Source: Reyranella sp.
GTDB taxonomy: Bacteria > Pseudomonadota > Alphaproteobacteria > Reyranellales > Reyranellaceae
DNA: 21,487 nucleotides
Reading direction: 5' to 3'
Assembly (NCBI GenBank): GCA_004296815.1
Contig: SCVT01000209.1
Location: 1 to 21,487, forward strand
Positions 7,344 through 15,461 of this stretch are shown here, piece by piece. The notes beneath the pieces are model-generated. The model was not told the origin of the DNA. It saw only the letters and a program-made list of their open reading frames with translations, and did not search any database. A program made the position numbers and the translations under genes. Every line of letters starts with the position of its first letter. The first letter of the stretch is position 1.

Positions 7344-7843
7344 TCGCCGCGCAGCCTCTCGATGATGCGGGCCACGATCTCCGAGGGCCCGCCCTCGACG
7401 TCGATGACCACCGGGTGCTCGGCGTCACCGGGCTCCTGCAGGGTCGCGAACTGGCTGTCGAGCAGGCCCACCGGCATGAAATGCTCGTGGCGCGCGGCCA
7501 TGCGGTGCTGGATCAGCTCCCGCGAGCCGCGGAGATAGACCAGCGCCACCTCCGGCCGGCCGCCGACGATGATGTCGCGATAGGCACGCTTCAGCGCCGA
7601 GCAGGTGACGACACCCTTGTCGCCGTTCGCGCGCCAGCCGTCGATCTCCCCGGCGATCCGCTGCAGCCACGGCAACCGGTCGGCGTCGGTGAGCGGCGTG
7701 CCGCTCCGCATCTTCTCGACGTTGGAACGCGGATGGAGGTCGTCGCCCTCGAGGAACTTCGCTCCCAGGGCGCCTGCAAGCATGGCGGCCACGGTCGTCT
7801 TGCCGGAGCCGGACACGCCCATCACGACAATGATGGTCTTCAT
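7340..7843 (-). CDS. gntK: Gluconokinase
   Basis: A 167-residue GntK-type kinase that phosphorylates D-gluconate to 6-phosphogluconate with ATP. It has the Walker [10 protein letters not shown] (9-17), the substrate-binding EGDDLHP (32-38), [20 protein letters not shown] (41-60), [10 protein letters not shown] (81-90), and HFMP with SQFATLQEP near 121-138. The family pattern is complete. The frame is open far upstream, but the start is placed at the ATG giving [12 protein letters not shown] because family members begin immediately before the first strand of the P-loop domain. It is divergent from the 6-phosphogluconate dehydrogenase gene (52-base gap), so producer and consumer of 6-phosphogluconate may share a control region. 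It is followed by the overlapping GST gene. Confidence 0.94.
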   Translation of the reverse strand: MKTIIVVMGVSGSGKTTVAAMLAGALGAKFLEGDDLHPRSNVEKMRSGTPLTDADRLPWLQRIAGEIDGWRANGDKGVVTCSALKRAYRDIIVGGRPEVALVYLRGSRELIQHRMAARHEHFMPVGLLDSQFATLQEPGDAEHPVVIDVEGGPSEIVARIIERLRGE

Positions 7844-7895
7844 TGCCCCAGAGCTTATCATGAGCCTGAAACGGGGAAACGAACGGGAGAGCAGG
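7844..7895. promoter_or_regulatory. Divergent gntK-gnd control region
   Basis: The 52 bases separate the starts of gluconokinase (minus) and 6-phosphogluconate dehydrogenase (plus). The plus-strand side ends with GGGAGAGCAGG before ATG, a good ribosome site. A GATAAG-like element on the minus strand near 7855 is a possible -10, but it is weak. No clear operator palindrome is visible. Confidence 0.35.
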
Positions 7896-8873
<978 letters not shown>

Positions 8874-9605
8874 CTAGAGGAAGGACATCCCGCCGCTCAG
8901 GGCCACGGTCTGGCCGGTCATGTAGGCATTGCCGATCACCATCAGCACCGCCTGCGCGCATTCCTCCGACGTGCCGAAGCGGCCGAGGGGGATGCGGTCG
9001 GGCGACGAGGCGAGGCCCGAGCGCACCATGTCGGTCTCGATCAGCGACGGTGCTACGGCATTCACGGTGATGCCGTCTTTCACGACCCGCGCCGCGTAGC
9101 CGCGTGTCAGCCCCTCCATGCCGGCCTTCGAGGCGTTGTAGTGCGGGCCGATGCCGCCCGCCCCGCGCGCCGCACCGGAGGAGATGTTGACGATGCGGCC
9201 CCACTTGCGCTTGCGCATGCCCGGCAGCACTGCCCGGGTGCAAAGGAACGCCGACTTGAGATTGACCGCGATCGTCTGGTCGAACTCTTCCTCGGTGAGA
9301 TCGTCGATCGAGCGGATGATCGCGAGGCCTGCGTTGTTCACCAGCACATCGACCGGCCCGAGCTTCTGCTCCACGGCGGCGACCATGCCAGCGACCGCCT
9401 TCCCGTCGGAAACGTCGGCCGCGACCGCCATCGCCTTGCCACCGGCCTTCTCGATCTCGGCCACGACGTCCGCGGCTTCCTTCGCGCGTTCGCGATAGTT
9501 CACCGCGACGGCCGCACCCTGCCCTGCAAGCGCCAGCGCCACCGCGCGGCCGATGCCGCGCGAGGCGCCGGTGACCAGCGCGACCTTGCCTTTCAGATCG
9601 GTCAC
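8874..9605 (-). CDS. SDR family oxidoreductase, FabG-like
   Basis: A 243-residue classical SDR close in pattern to 3-oxoacyl-ACP reductases. It has TGASRGIG (12-19), NNAG (90-93), Asn115 (AVNLKS), Ser142/143, Tyr156 and Lys160 (YNASK), and the VAPSLIETDM loop. The full catalytic tetrad is present. The start is taken as the GTG at 9605, which overlaps the stop of the preceding SDR in GTGA. The protein then begins three residues before the first conserved Gly-Lys, as usual for the family. Longer starts would lie inside the neighbouring gene and add non-homologous residues. It is expected to be translationally coupled to the SDR upstream. The substrate is unknown. Confidence 0.86.
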   Translation of the reverse strand: MTDLKGKVALVTGASRGIGRAVALALAGQGAAVAVNYRERAKEAADVVAEIEKAGGKAMAVAADVSDGKAVAGMVAAVEQKLGPVDVLVNNAGLAIIRSIDDLTEEEFDQTIAVNLKSAFLCTRAVLPGMRKRKWGRIVNISSGAARGAGGIGPHYNASKAGMEGLTRGYAARVVKDGITVNAVAPSLIETDMVRSGLASSPDRIPLGRFGTSEECAQAVLMVIGNAYMTGQTVALSGGMSFL

Positions 9606-10447
9606 GGCTCGTCCACGCCGAAGGCCTGGCGCATCGCCTTCACGCCTTCCTGGTGCGGCGTCCACATGCGGCCGCCGACCAGGCCGCCGTCGACCACGAG
9701 GTCATGGCCGTTGATGAAGGTCGAATCGTCGGAGGCGAGGAAGACCGCCGCCAGCGCGATGTCGTCGGTGATGCCGGCGCGAGGGATCGGCTGGTTCTTG
9801 GCCATGTTGGCCTTCATCGCCTCGGCGTACTTGTCGGCCTCGTTGGGCGGCAGGCCGAGCGCCTTGGCGAAGATGCCGGTGGCGATGCCACCCGGCGAGA
9901 TCGAGTTCACGCGCACGTTCTTCTCGCCGAGCTGCATGGCGGCGCAGACGGTGAGGTGGTTCACGGCGGCCTTGGCCGCGCCGTAGATCATCGAGGTCGA
10001 GTAGCCGGCGCGACGGGCCGCCACGCTGCCATTGTTGATGATGCTGCCCGAGCCCTGCTTCATCATCAGCGGCGCGGCGTGCTTCATGCCGAGCATCACC
10101 GAGCGCACCAGCGTCGCCATGGCGGCGTCGAAACCCTCGACCGGCACCGTCTCGATACCGCCCACCGGGGCAGGACCGCCCGCATTGTTGAACAGGCAGT
10201 CGACCCGGCCCCACTTGGAGAGGCAGGTCTCGAACATCTTCTTCACATCGGCTTCCTGCGTGGCGTCGGCCGTCACGAAGATGCACTTGTCCTTGCCGAG
10301 CGCCTCCTCGAGCGACTTGCCGAGCTCGGCGCGGCGGCCGGTGGCCACGACCTTGGCTCCTTCCTTGACGAACAGCTCGACGGTGCGCCGGCCGATGCCG
10401 CTGGTGGCTCCCGTGACGATGGTGATCTTGCCGTCGAGCTTGCCCAT
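9602..10447 (-). CDS. SDR family oxidoreductase with extended C-terminus
   Basis: A 281-residue SDR with TGATSGIG (12-19), NNAG (87-90), Ser141, Tyr155 and Lys159 (YGAAK), and ISPGGIATGIF after the active site. The residue aligned to the tetrad Asn is Leu113 (ATLVRSVML), a variation that occurs in some SDR subfamilies of the LRSVFLGMKHAA type. The C-terminus carries about 25 residues beyond the usual DGGLVGG end (MWTPHQEG to DEP). The open frame extends 282 codons upstream, but the start is set at the ATG with a strong AGGGGAGA ribosome site. It forms a two-gene operon with the overlapping FabG-like SDR. The substrate is unknown. Confidence 0.86.
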   Translation of the reverse strand: MGKLDGKITIVTGATSGIGRRTVELFVKEGAKVVATGRRAELGKSLEEALGKDKCIFVTADATQEADVKKMFETCLSKWGRVDCLFNNAGGPAPVGGIETVPVEGFDAAMATLVRSVMLGMKHAAPLMMKQGSGSIINNGSVAARRAGYSTSMIYGAAKAAVNHLTVCAAMQLGEKNVRVNSISPGGIATGIFAKALGLPPNEADKYAEAMKANMAKNQPIPRAGITDDIALAAVFLASDDSTFINGHDLVVDGGLVGGRMWTPHQEGVKAMRQAFGVDEP

Positions 10448-10504
10448 GGATATCTCCCCTTTGCGTGGCGGGGATGATACACCAACGCCGGCAAGGAGAA
10501 GCGG
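10448..10504. promoter_or_regulatory. Divergent intergenic region, SDR operon and mtnP
   Basis: The 57 bases between the divergent starts include AGGGGAGA (minus, for the SDR) and AAGGAG (plus, for mtnP). On the minus strand, TATCAT at 10474-10479 is five of six matches to a -10 hexamer and would give a leader of about 20 bases. No good -35 is seen at normal spacing, so the call is tentative. Confidence 0.35.
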
Positions 10505-11377
10505 ATGACGGTGTTGGGAATCCTGGGCGGCAGCGGCGTTTACGACATCGCCGGTTTGAAAAACGCGACGTGGAAGCGGGTCGCCTCGCCCTTCGGCGAG
10601 ACCTCCGACGAATTCCTGTTCGGCGTGCTGGACGGGCTCGATGTCGTGTTCGTGCCGCGCCACGGCCGCGGCCATGTGCATTCGCCGACCTCGATCAACT
10701 ATCGCGCCAACGTCGACGCGCTGAAGCGGGTCGGCGTCACCGACATTCTCTCGCTGTCGGCCTGCGGCTCGCTGCGCGAGGACCTGCCGCCCGGCCACTT
10801 CGTGATCGTCGACCAGTTCATCGACCGCACCTTCGCCCGCGAGAAGAGCTTCTTCGGGGAAGGCCTGGTCGCGCACGTCTCGATGGCGCAGCCGACCTGC
10901 AACCGTCTCGCGCATGCCGCACACGACTGTGCGAAGGCAGCCGGCTTCCCGGTGAAGCTCGGCGGCACCTACATCGCGATGGAAGGCCCGCAATTCTCGA
11001 GCCTCGCGGAGTCGAAGCTCTACCGGAGCTGGGGCTGCGACGTGATCGGCATGACCAACATGCCGGAGGCCAAGCTCGCCCGCGAAGCCGAGATTTGCTA
11101 CGTGACCGTCGCCATGGTCACCGACTTCGACTGCTGGCATCCCGACCACGACCATGTGCAGGTCGCCGACATCGTCCGCGTGCTGCTGGACAATGCCGAG
11201 AAGGCCAAGACCCTCGTCACCATGATCGCGCCGCGTCTCAAGGAGACGCGACCCGCACCCTGCCCGGCCGGCTGCGACCGCGCGCTGGAACACGCGCTGA
11301 TCACCGCGCCGGCCGCGCGCTCCGCTGCACTCACCAAGAAGCTCGACGCTGTCGCCGGGCGCGTTCTGAACCGCTAG
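10505..11377 (+). CDS. mtnP: S-methyl-5'-thioadenosine phosphorylase
   Basis: A 290-residue phosphorylase that splits methylthioadenosine, the by-product of polyamine and homoserine-lactone synthesis, into adenine and 5-methylthioribose 1-phosphate for methionine salvage. It has the phosphate-binding GGSGVYDI (8-15) and RHGRGH (52-57), followed by SPTSINYRAN, ACGSLRE, IDQFIDRT, the substrate block MEGPQFSS (159-166), MTNMPEAKLA, and TDFDCWH (207-212). This pattern matches the MTAP/MtnP group more closely than plain purine nucleoside phosphorylase. AAGGAG precedes the ATG. Its stop is one base from that of the convergent nucleosidase, which may attack the same substrate by hydrolysis. Confidence 0.92.
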   Translation: MTVLGILGGSGVYDIAGLKNATWKRVASPFGETSDEFLFGVLDGLDVVFVPRHGRGHVHSPTSINYRANVDALKRVGVTDILSLSACGSLREDLPPGHFVIVDQFIDRTFAREKSFFGEGLVAHVSMAQPTCNRLAHAAHDCAKAAGFPVKLGGTYIAMEGPQFSSLAESKLYRSWGCDVIGMTNMPEAKLAREAEICYVTVAMVTDFDCWHPDHDHVQVADIVRVLLDNAEKAKTLVTMIAPRLKETRPAPCPAGCDRALEHALITAPAARSAALTKKLDAVAGRVLNR

Positions 11378-11378
11378 G

Positions 11379-12152
11379 TCAGATTTCTGGCGCCAGCCGG
11401 TGGGCGACGATCGACGCGTAGCGCGCGGCGACCGGCAGGAACGCCCCGAAGTCGAGATGGCTTTCCGCGCCCGCGAGGTCGCTGAGGCAGCGCACGTTCA
11501 CGAAGGCAACGTCGTCACCGCTGTCGTCGGCCCACCGTTTGGCGACCTGAGCGACCGCGCCGCCCTCCATCTCGACCGCCTGCGCGCCGAACGTCGCACG
11601 CAGGCGTTGCCGGGTCCGCTCCGAGTTCACGAAGCCGTCGCCAGTGAGAATGCCGCCGAAATGGATGGCGGGCACACGCCGTCCGGCGCCAACCTTCTCC
11701 GGCAACGGCTCCAGCACCAGTCCCGCCAGCGCCGCCCGCAGACGTGCCACGAGCGGTTCGGTGACGGGGTAGCCCGGCGTCCAGACCTCGCCGCGGGACG
11801 GCCGGCTGCCGGGCTGGATGGTCTGGAAGCCGCTTTCCTTCTCCATGCCGAAATCGTGCTGCACGTGGCCGGTGCCGACCACGACATCGCCGACGCCCAG
11901 AGCCGGATCGAGGCCGCCGGCCACGCCGCAGAGCAGCAGCGCCCGGCAGCCGAAGCGGTCGAGCAGCAGGCTGGCGGCGACGCCGCCGTTCACCTTGCCC
12001 GCGCCGGACTCCACGAACACCGCCTCGCGGCCGGCGATGGCGGCGCGCCAGAAGGTGAAGCCGCCGATCCGCGTGGCGGCGCCGGAGCCGTCCGACAGGT
12101 GGGCAAGCTCCTCGGGAAGGGCCGATATGACGCCCAAAAGCCTGTTTGCCAT
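11379..12152 (-). CDS. mtnN: 5'-methylthioadenosine/S-adenosylhomocysteine nucleosidase family protein
   Basis: A 257-residue nucleoside hydrolase of the PNP/UDP superfamily. MTAN-like marks are GVISALPEE with Glu14/15 near the water-binding site, ESGAGKVNG (48-56), CGVAGGLDP (75-83), TGDGFVN (170-176), VEMEGGAVAQVA with Glu194/Glu196 at the ribose site, and LSD with Asp225 as the catalytic acid. It is longer than the roughly 230 residues of typical MTANs, with an insert near 105-165. A related nucleosidase activity, for example on futalosine or another nucleoside, is therefore not excluded. It is convergent with mtnP with one base between stops. The ATG at 12152 lies in a short divergent gap with cysQ. 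Confidence 0.78.
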   Translation of the reverse strand: MANRLLGVISALPEELAHLSDGSGAATRIGGFTFWRAAIAGREAVFVESGAGKVNGGVAASLLLDRFGCRALLLCGVAGGLDPALGVGDVVVGTGHVQHDFGMEKESGFQTIQPGSRPSRGEVWTPGYPVTEPLVARLRAALAGLVLEPLPEKVGAGRRVPAIHFGGILTGDGFVNSERTRQRLRATFGAQAVEMEGGAVAQVAKRWADDSGDDVAFVNVRCLSDLAGAESHLDFGAFLPVAARYASIVAHRLAPEI

Positions 12153-12198
12153 GGTCGAATGGGCTATAAGGTCGCCGCCCCTAACTCAAACGAAATCC
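12153..12198 (+). promoter_or_regulatory. Possible cysQ promoter region
   Basis: This 46-base divergent gap contains TATAAG at 12165-12170, five of six matches to a -10 hexamer, which would place the transcript start about 20 bases before the GTG start of cysQ. The -35 position is poor. The reading frame of cysQ is open through this region from an ATG at 12151, so the gap exists only if GTG 12199 is the true start. Confidence 0.25.
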
Positions 12199-12993
12199 GT
12201 GCCCGCCTCCCTGCCCGACCATCACACTTTGCGTGACGCCTGCACCGCGCTGGCGGAAGCGGCGGCGCGCGAGATCATGCGCATCTATGCCGGCGACCTT
12301 GGCGTGCGCAGCAAAGAGGACAAGAGCCCGGTCACCGACGCCGACCATGCCGCCGAGGCGGTGATCGTCGCAGGCCTGCGCCAGCTCACGCCCGGCCTGG
12401 TCGTCGTCGCCGAGGAGGAGATGGCGGCAGGCCACGTGCCGAAGCTCGACGGCAGCCCGTTCTGGCTGGTCGACCCGCTCGACGGCACCAAGGAGTTCAT
12501 CAAGAGGAACGGCGAGTTCACCGTGAACATCGCCCTGATCGAGGACGGCCGGCCGACGCTCGGCATCGTGCTGGCGCCCGCCACCGAGATCCTGTGGCGC
12601 GGCACGGCAGGCCTCGGCGCCGACAAGCGCGAGGGCACCGGCAGCTTCACACCGATCCGGACGCGCCCGGCTCCGGCCCACGGGTTCACGGCCTGCGCCA
12701 GCCGCAGCCACGCGATCTACAGCGACCTCGACATCTGGTTCCGCAACAACAACCTCACCGTGGCCGATCGTGTGCAGGCGGGCTCGTCGCTGAAGTTCTG
12801 CCTGATCGCCGAGGGCAAGGCCGACATCTACCCGCGCTTCGGCCCGACCAACGAGTGGGACACGGCCGCGGGCCAGGGCGTGCTCGAGGCGGCGGGCGGC
12901 GAGGTCGTGACGACCGACGGCCGCCCCCTTGGCTACGGCAAGCCCCGCTTCTCCAACCCGCACTTCATCGCGCGGACCAAGGACGCGCGATGA
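12199..12993 (+). CDS. cysQ: 3'(2'),5'-bisphosphate nucleotidase, CysQ type
   Basis: A 264-residue member of the inositol-monophosphatase superfamily. CysQ hydrolyses 3'-phosphoadenosine 5'-phosphate to AMP, clearing an inhibitor left by sulfate assimilation. Metal-binding motifs are SPVTDADH (43-50), AEEE (71-74), DPLDGTKEF (92-100) and WDTAAG (220-225). The block SSLKFCLIAEGKADIYPRFG (196-215) is characteristic of CysQ over inositol monophosphatases. The start is set at GTG 12199, since family members begin shortly before the first helix. An in-frame ATG at 12151 would add 16 residues and overlap the start of the divergent nucleosidase. The stop overlaps the next start in ATGA. Confidence 0.9.
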   Translation: MPASLPDHHTLRDACTALAEAAAREIMRIYAGDLGVRSKEDKSPVTDADHAAEAVIVAGLRQLTPGLVVVAEEEMAAGHVPKLDGSPFWLVDPLDGTKEFIKRNGEFTVNIALIEDGRPTLGIVLAPATEILWRGTAGLGADKREGTGSFTPIRTRPAPAHGFTACASRSHAIYSDLDIWFRNNNLTVADRVQAGSSLKFCLIAEGKADIYPRFGPTNEWDTAAGQGVLEAAGGEVVTTDGRPLGYGKPRFSNPHFIARTKDAR

Positions 12994-13967
12994 CGCTCGC
13001 CGAGCCGACGGCGGAGACGGTCGCCGAGGCGGCCCGTCTCCTGCGCGACGGCAGGCTGGTCGCCTTCCCGACCGAGACGGTCTACGGGCTGGGCGGCGAC
13101 GCCACCAACGAGCGCGCGGTCGCGGCGATCTTCGAGGCCAAGGGCCGGCCGCAGTTCAACCCGCTGATCAGCCACGTGCTCGATGCCGCGTCGGCGAAGG
13201 CCTTCGTGAAGTGGAACGACAACGCCGAGAAGCTCGCCGCCCGCTTCTGGCCGGGTCCGCTCACCCTCGTGCTGCCGCGCGCGGAGGGCTCGACGATCTC
13301 CCTGCTCGCCACGGCGGGTCTCGATACTGTGGCGATCCGCGCGCCCTCTCATCCAGTGGCACAAGCGCTGATCCGCGCCGCCGGCCGGCCCGTTGCCGCG
13401 CCCTCCGCAAATCGCAGCGGCGCCGTGAGCCCCACACGGGCCGAGCATGTGGCGGAGTCGCTGGGCGAGCGCGTGCCGATGATTCTCGACGGCGGGCCCT
13501 GCCTCGTGGGCGTCGAGTCGACGGTGCTCGACCTCTCGGGCAATCGTCCGACCCTGCTGCGGCCCGGCGGCGCCACGCGCGAGGCGATCGAGGCCGTGGT
13601 CGGCCCGATCGCGCTCAGCGATGCGATCCCGAGCGGCGAGTCGGCGCGCAAGTCGCCCGGCCAGCTCGCGAGCCACTACGCCCCGTCGCGGCCGGTCCGG
13701 CTGGAGGCGACCAGCGTCGGCCCCGATGAGGGCCTGCTGGCCTTCGGGCCCGAGGTGCCACAGGGCGCGATGCTTTCGTACAATCTCAGCCCCTCGGGCG
13801 ACCTCGGCGAGGCCGCCGCCAACCTCTTCGCCATGCTGCGGGCGCTCGACCGGCCGGGCATCGGCCGCATCGCGGTCATGCCCATTCCGCAGGCGGGGCT
13901 CGGCCTTGCGATCAACGACAGGCTGCGCCGGGCCGCCGCGGATGACGGCACCGGGCAGCGCCGCTAA
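12990..13967 (+). CDS. sua5: Threonylcarbamoyl-AMP synthase, Sua5 type
   Basis: A 325-residue enzyme making threonylcarbamoyl-AMP from threonine, bicarbonate and ATP, the first step of t6A formation at tRNA position 37. The YrdC/TsaC domain covers about residues 8-205, with FPTETVYGLG (26-35), KGRP (51-54), WPGPLT (87-92), APSANRSG (137-144), VGVESTV (173-179) and LRPGG (190-194). The linker SPGQLASHYAPSRPV (222-236) leads into the smaller Sua5 domain at about 240-320, so this is the two-domain Sua5 form, not the short TsaC. It is translationally coupled to cysQ by ATGA. The gene is usually essential. The extra domain length is normal for the Sua5 class. Confidence 0.93.
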   Translation: MTLAEPTAETVAEAARLLRDGRLVAFPTETVYGLGGDATNERAVAAIFEAKGRPQFNPLISHVLDAASAKAFVKWNDNAEKLAARFWPGPLTLVLPRAEGSTISLLATAGLDTVAIRAPSHPVAQALIRAAGRPVAAPSANRSGAVSPTRAEHVAESLGERVPMILDGGPCLVGVESTVLDLSGNRPTLLRPGGATREAIEAVVGPIALSDAIPSGESARKSPGQLASHYAPSRPVRLEATSVGPDEGLLAFGPEVPQGAMLSYNLSPSGDLGEAAANLFAMLRALDRPGIGRIAVMPIPQAGLGLAINDRLRRAAADDGTGQRR

Positions 13968-13991
13968 TCTGGCGCGAAATCAGAGGAAACG

Positions 13992-15461
13992 ATGCCCGAT
14001 AACATCATTGCGCCCGTCATCCCAACCGCTCCCGTCACGTCTGCGATCCTGGACGCGCTGCGCGCCATCGTGGGCGACAAGGGCCTGATCCTCGACGACC
14101 AGGGCAAGCAGCCCTTCGTGACGGACTGGCGCGGCTCGACGGTCGGCAATGCCGCCGTCGTGGTCCGCCCGGCGACGGTCGAGGAAGTCTCCAAGGTCGT
14201 GAAGCTCTGCCACGACAACGGCATCGCGATCGTGCCGCAAGCCGGCAACACCGGCCTGATGGGCGGCGCCACGCCGTGGCCCTCGCACACCGGCATCGTC
14301 CTGTCGGTCGGCCGCATGAACAAGGTGCTGAGCCTCGATCCGGTCGGCTACTCGATGACGGTCGAGGCGGGCTGCATCCTGCAGACCCTGCAGGAGACCG
14401 CGGCCGGCCACGACCGCTTCCTGCCGCTCAGCCTCGGCGCCCAGGGCTCGTGCATGATCGGCGGCAACCTCTCGACCAACGCCGGCGGCGTGCAGGTGCT
14501 GCGCTACGGCAATGCCCGCAACCTGGTGATGGGCCTCGAGGTCGTGCTGCCCAACGGCGACATCTGGAACGGGCTGCGCTCGCTCAAGAAGGACAATACC
14601 GGCTACGACCTGAAGCACCTCTTCATGGGCGCCGAGGGCACGCTCGGCATCATCACCAAGGCGGTGCTGAAGCTGTGGCCCGCGCCGAAGGACGTCGCGA
14701 CGGCCTGGCTCGCGATCCGAGATCCGCAAGCCGCCATCGAGATCCTCTCTGAGGCACATGCTGCGTCCGAGGACAATGTCGGCTCCTGCGAGCTGATGAG
14801 CCGCGCCTGCACCGACATGGTGCTACGTCACATCCCCGGCACGCAGGACCCGCTCAAGGCCGATACGCCCTGGTTCCTGCTGCTGGAATGGTCGTCGTCG
14901 CGGCCGCGCCAGGACGGCATGGAGGGCATGTCGGAGAAGATGGAGCAGTTCCTCGCCGACCAGATGGAGGCCGGCCGCGTGCTCGACGCCGTCATCGCCC
15001 AGAACGAGTCGCAGTCGCGCAACATGTGGGTGATCCGCGAGTCGGTGGCGCCGGCCTCGCGCGCCGAGGGCCCCGGCCTCAGCTACGACATCTCCGTCTC
15101 GATCTCCAAGATCCCCGAGTTCATCGAGAAGGGCATCAAGGCGTCGCTCGACATCCTGCCCTCGATCCGCCCCTACCCGCTCGGCCATATCGGCGACGGC
15201 AACCTGCACTTCTCCTTCATGGGCCCGAAGGGCATGGACCGGCAGACGCTCCATCAATACTCGCCGGCCATCACGCGCGCCGTGAATGACCTCGTCACCT
15301 CCATGGCGGGCTCGATCTCGGCCGAGCACGGCATCGGCATCGACAAGCTCGACGAGCTCGCGCACTACCGCAGCAAGATCGAGCTCGACACGATGCGCAC
15401 CATCAAGCGCGCGCTCGACCCGAAGAACATCATGAACCCCGGCAAGGTGCTGCGCGTCTGA
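13992..15461 (+). CDS. FAD-linked 2-hydroxyacid dehydrogenase, D-2-hydroxyglutarate dehydrogenase-like (paralogue 1)
   Basis: A 489-residue flavoprotein with an N-terminal FAD-binding domain (about 50-230) and a FAD-oxidase C-terminal domain (about 235-487). FAD contacts are visible in PQAGNTGLMGGATP (82-95), LGAQGSCMIGGN and STNAGG, and AEGTLGIIT. The C-terminal metal site is GHIGDGNLH (398-406; His399, His406) with SAEHGIG (443-449; Glu445, His446). It most resembles D-2-hydroxyglutarate dehydrogenase and, next, D-lactate dehydrogenase/GlcD. Compared with human D2HGDH, the carboxylate-binding Arg is kept (Arg349), but the Thr and Lys positions are Ala353 and Ser364, so the substrate may differ. 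AGAGGAAACG precedes the ATG, 24 bases after sua5. Its stop overlaps the next start (TGATG). Confidence 0.88.
   Translation: MPDNIIAPVIPTAPVTSAILDALRAIVGDKGLILDDQGKQPFVTDWRGSTVGNAAVVVRPATVEEVSKVVKLCHDNGIAIVPQAGNTGLMGGATPWPSHTGIVLSVGRMNKVLSLDPVGYSMTVEAGCILQTLQETAAGHDRFLPLSLGAQGSCMIGGNLSTNAGGVQVLRYGNARNLVMGLEVVLPNGDIWNGLRSLKKDNTGYDLKHLFMGAEGTLGIITKAVLKLWPAPKDVATAWLAIRDPQAAIEILSEAHAASEDNVGSCELMSRACTDMVLRHIPGTQDPLKADTPWFLLLEWSSSRPRQDGMEGMSEKMEQFLADQMEAGRVLDAVIAQNESQSRNMWVIRESVAPASRAEGPGLSYDISVSISKIPEFIEKGIKASLDILPSIRPYPLGHIGDGNLHFSFMGPKGMDRQTLHQYSPAITRAVNDLVTSMAGSISAEHGIGIDKLDELAHYRSKIELDTMRTIKRALDPKNIMNPGKVLRV

Noticed and set aside
10448..11293. 282-residue extension of the SDR at 9602-10447
   Set aside because: It would be antisense to the entire mtnP gene. 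The ATG at 10447 has a strong ribosome site and begins just before the first SDR strand.
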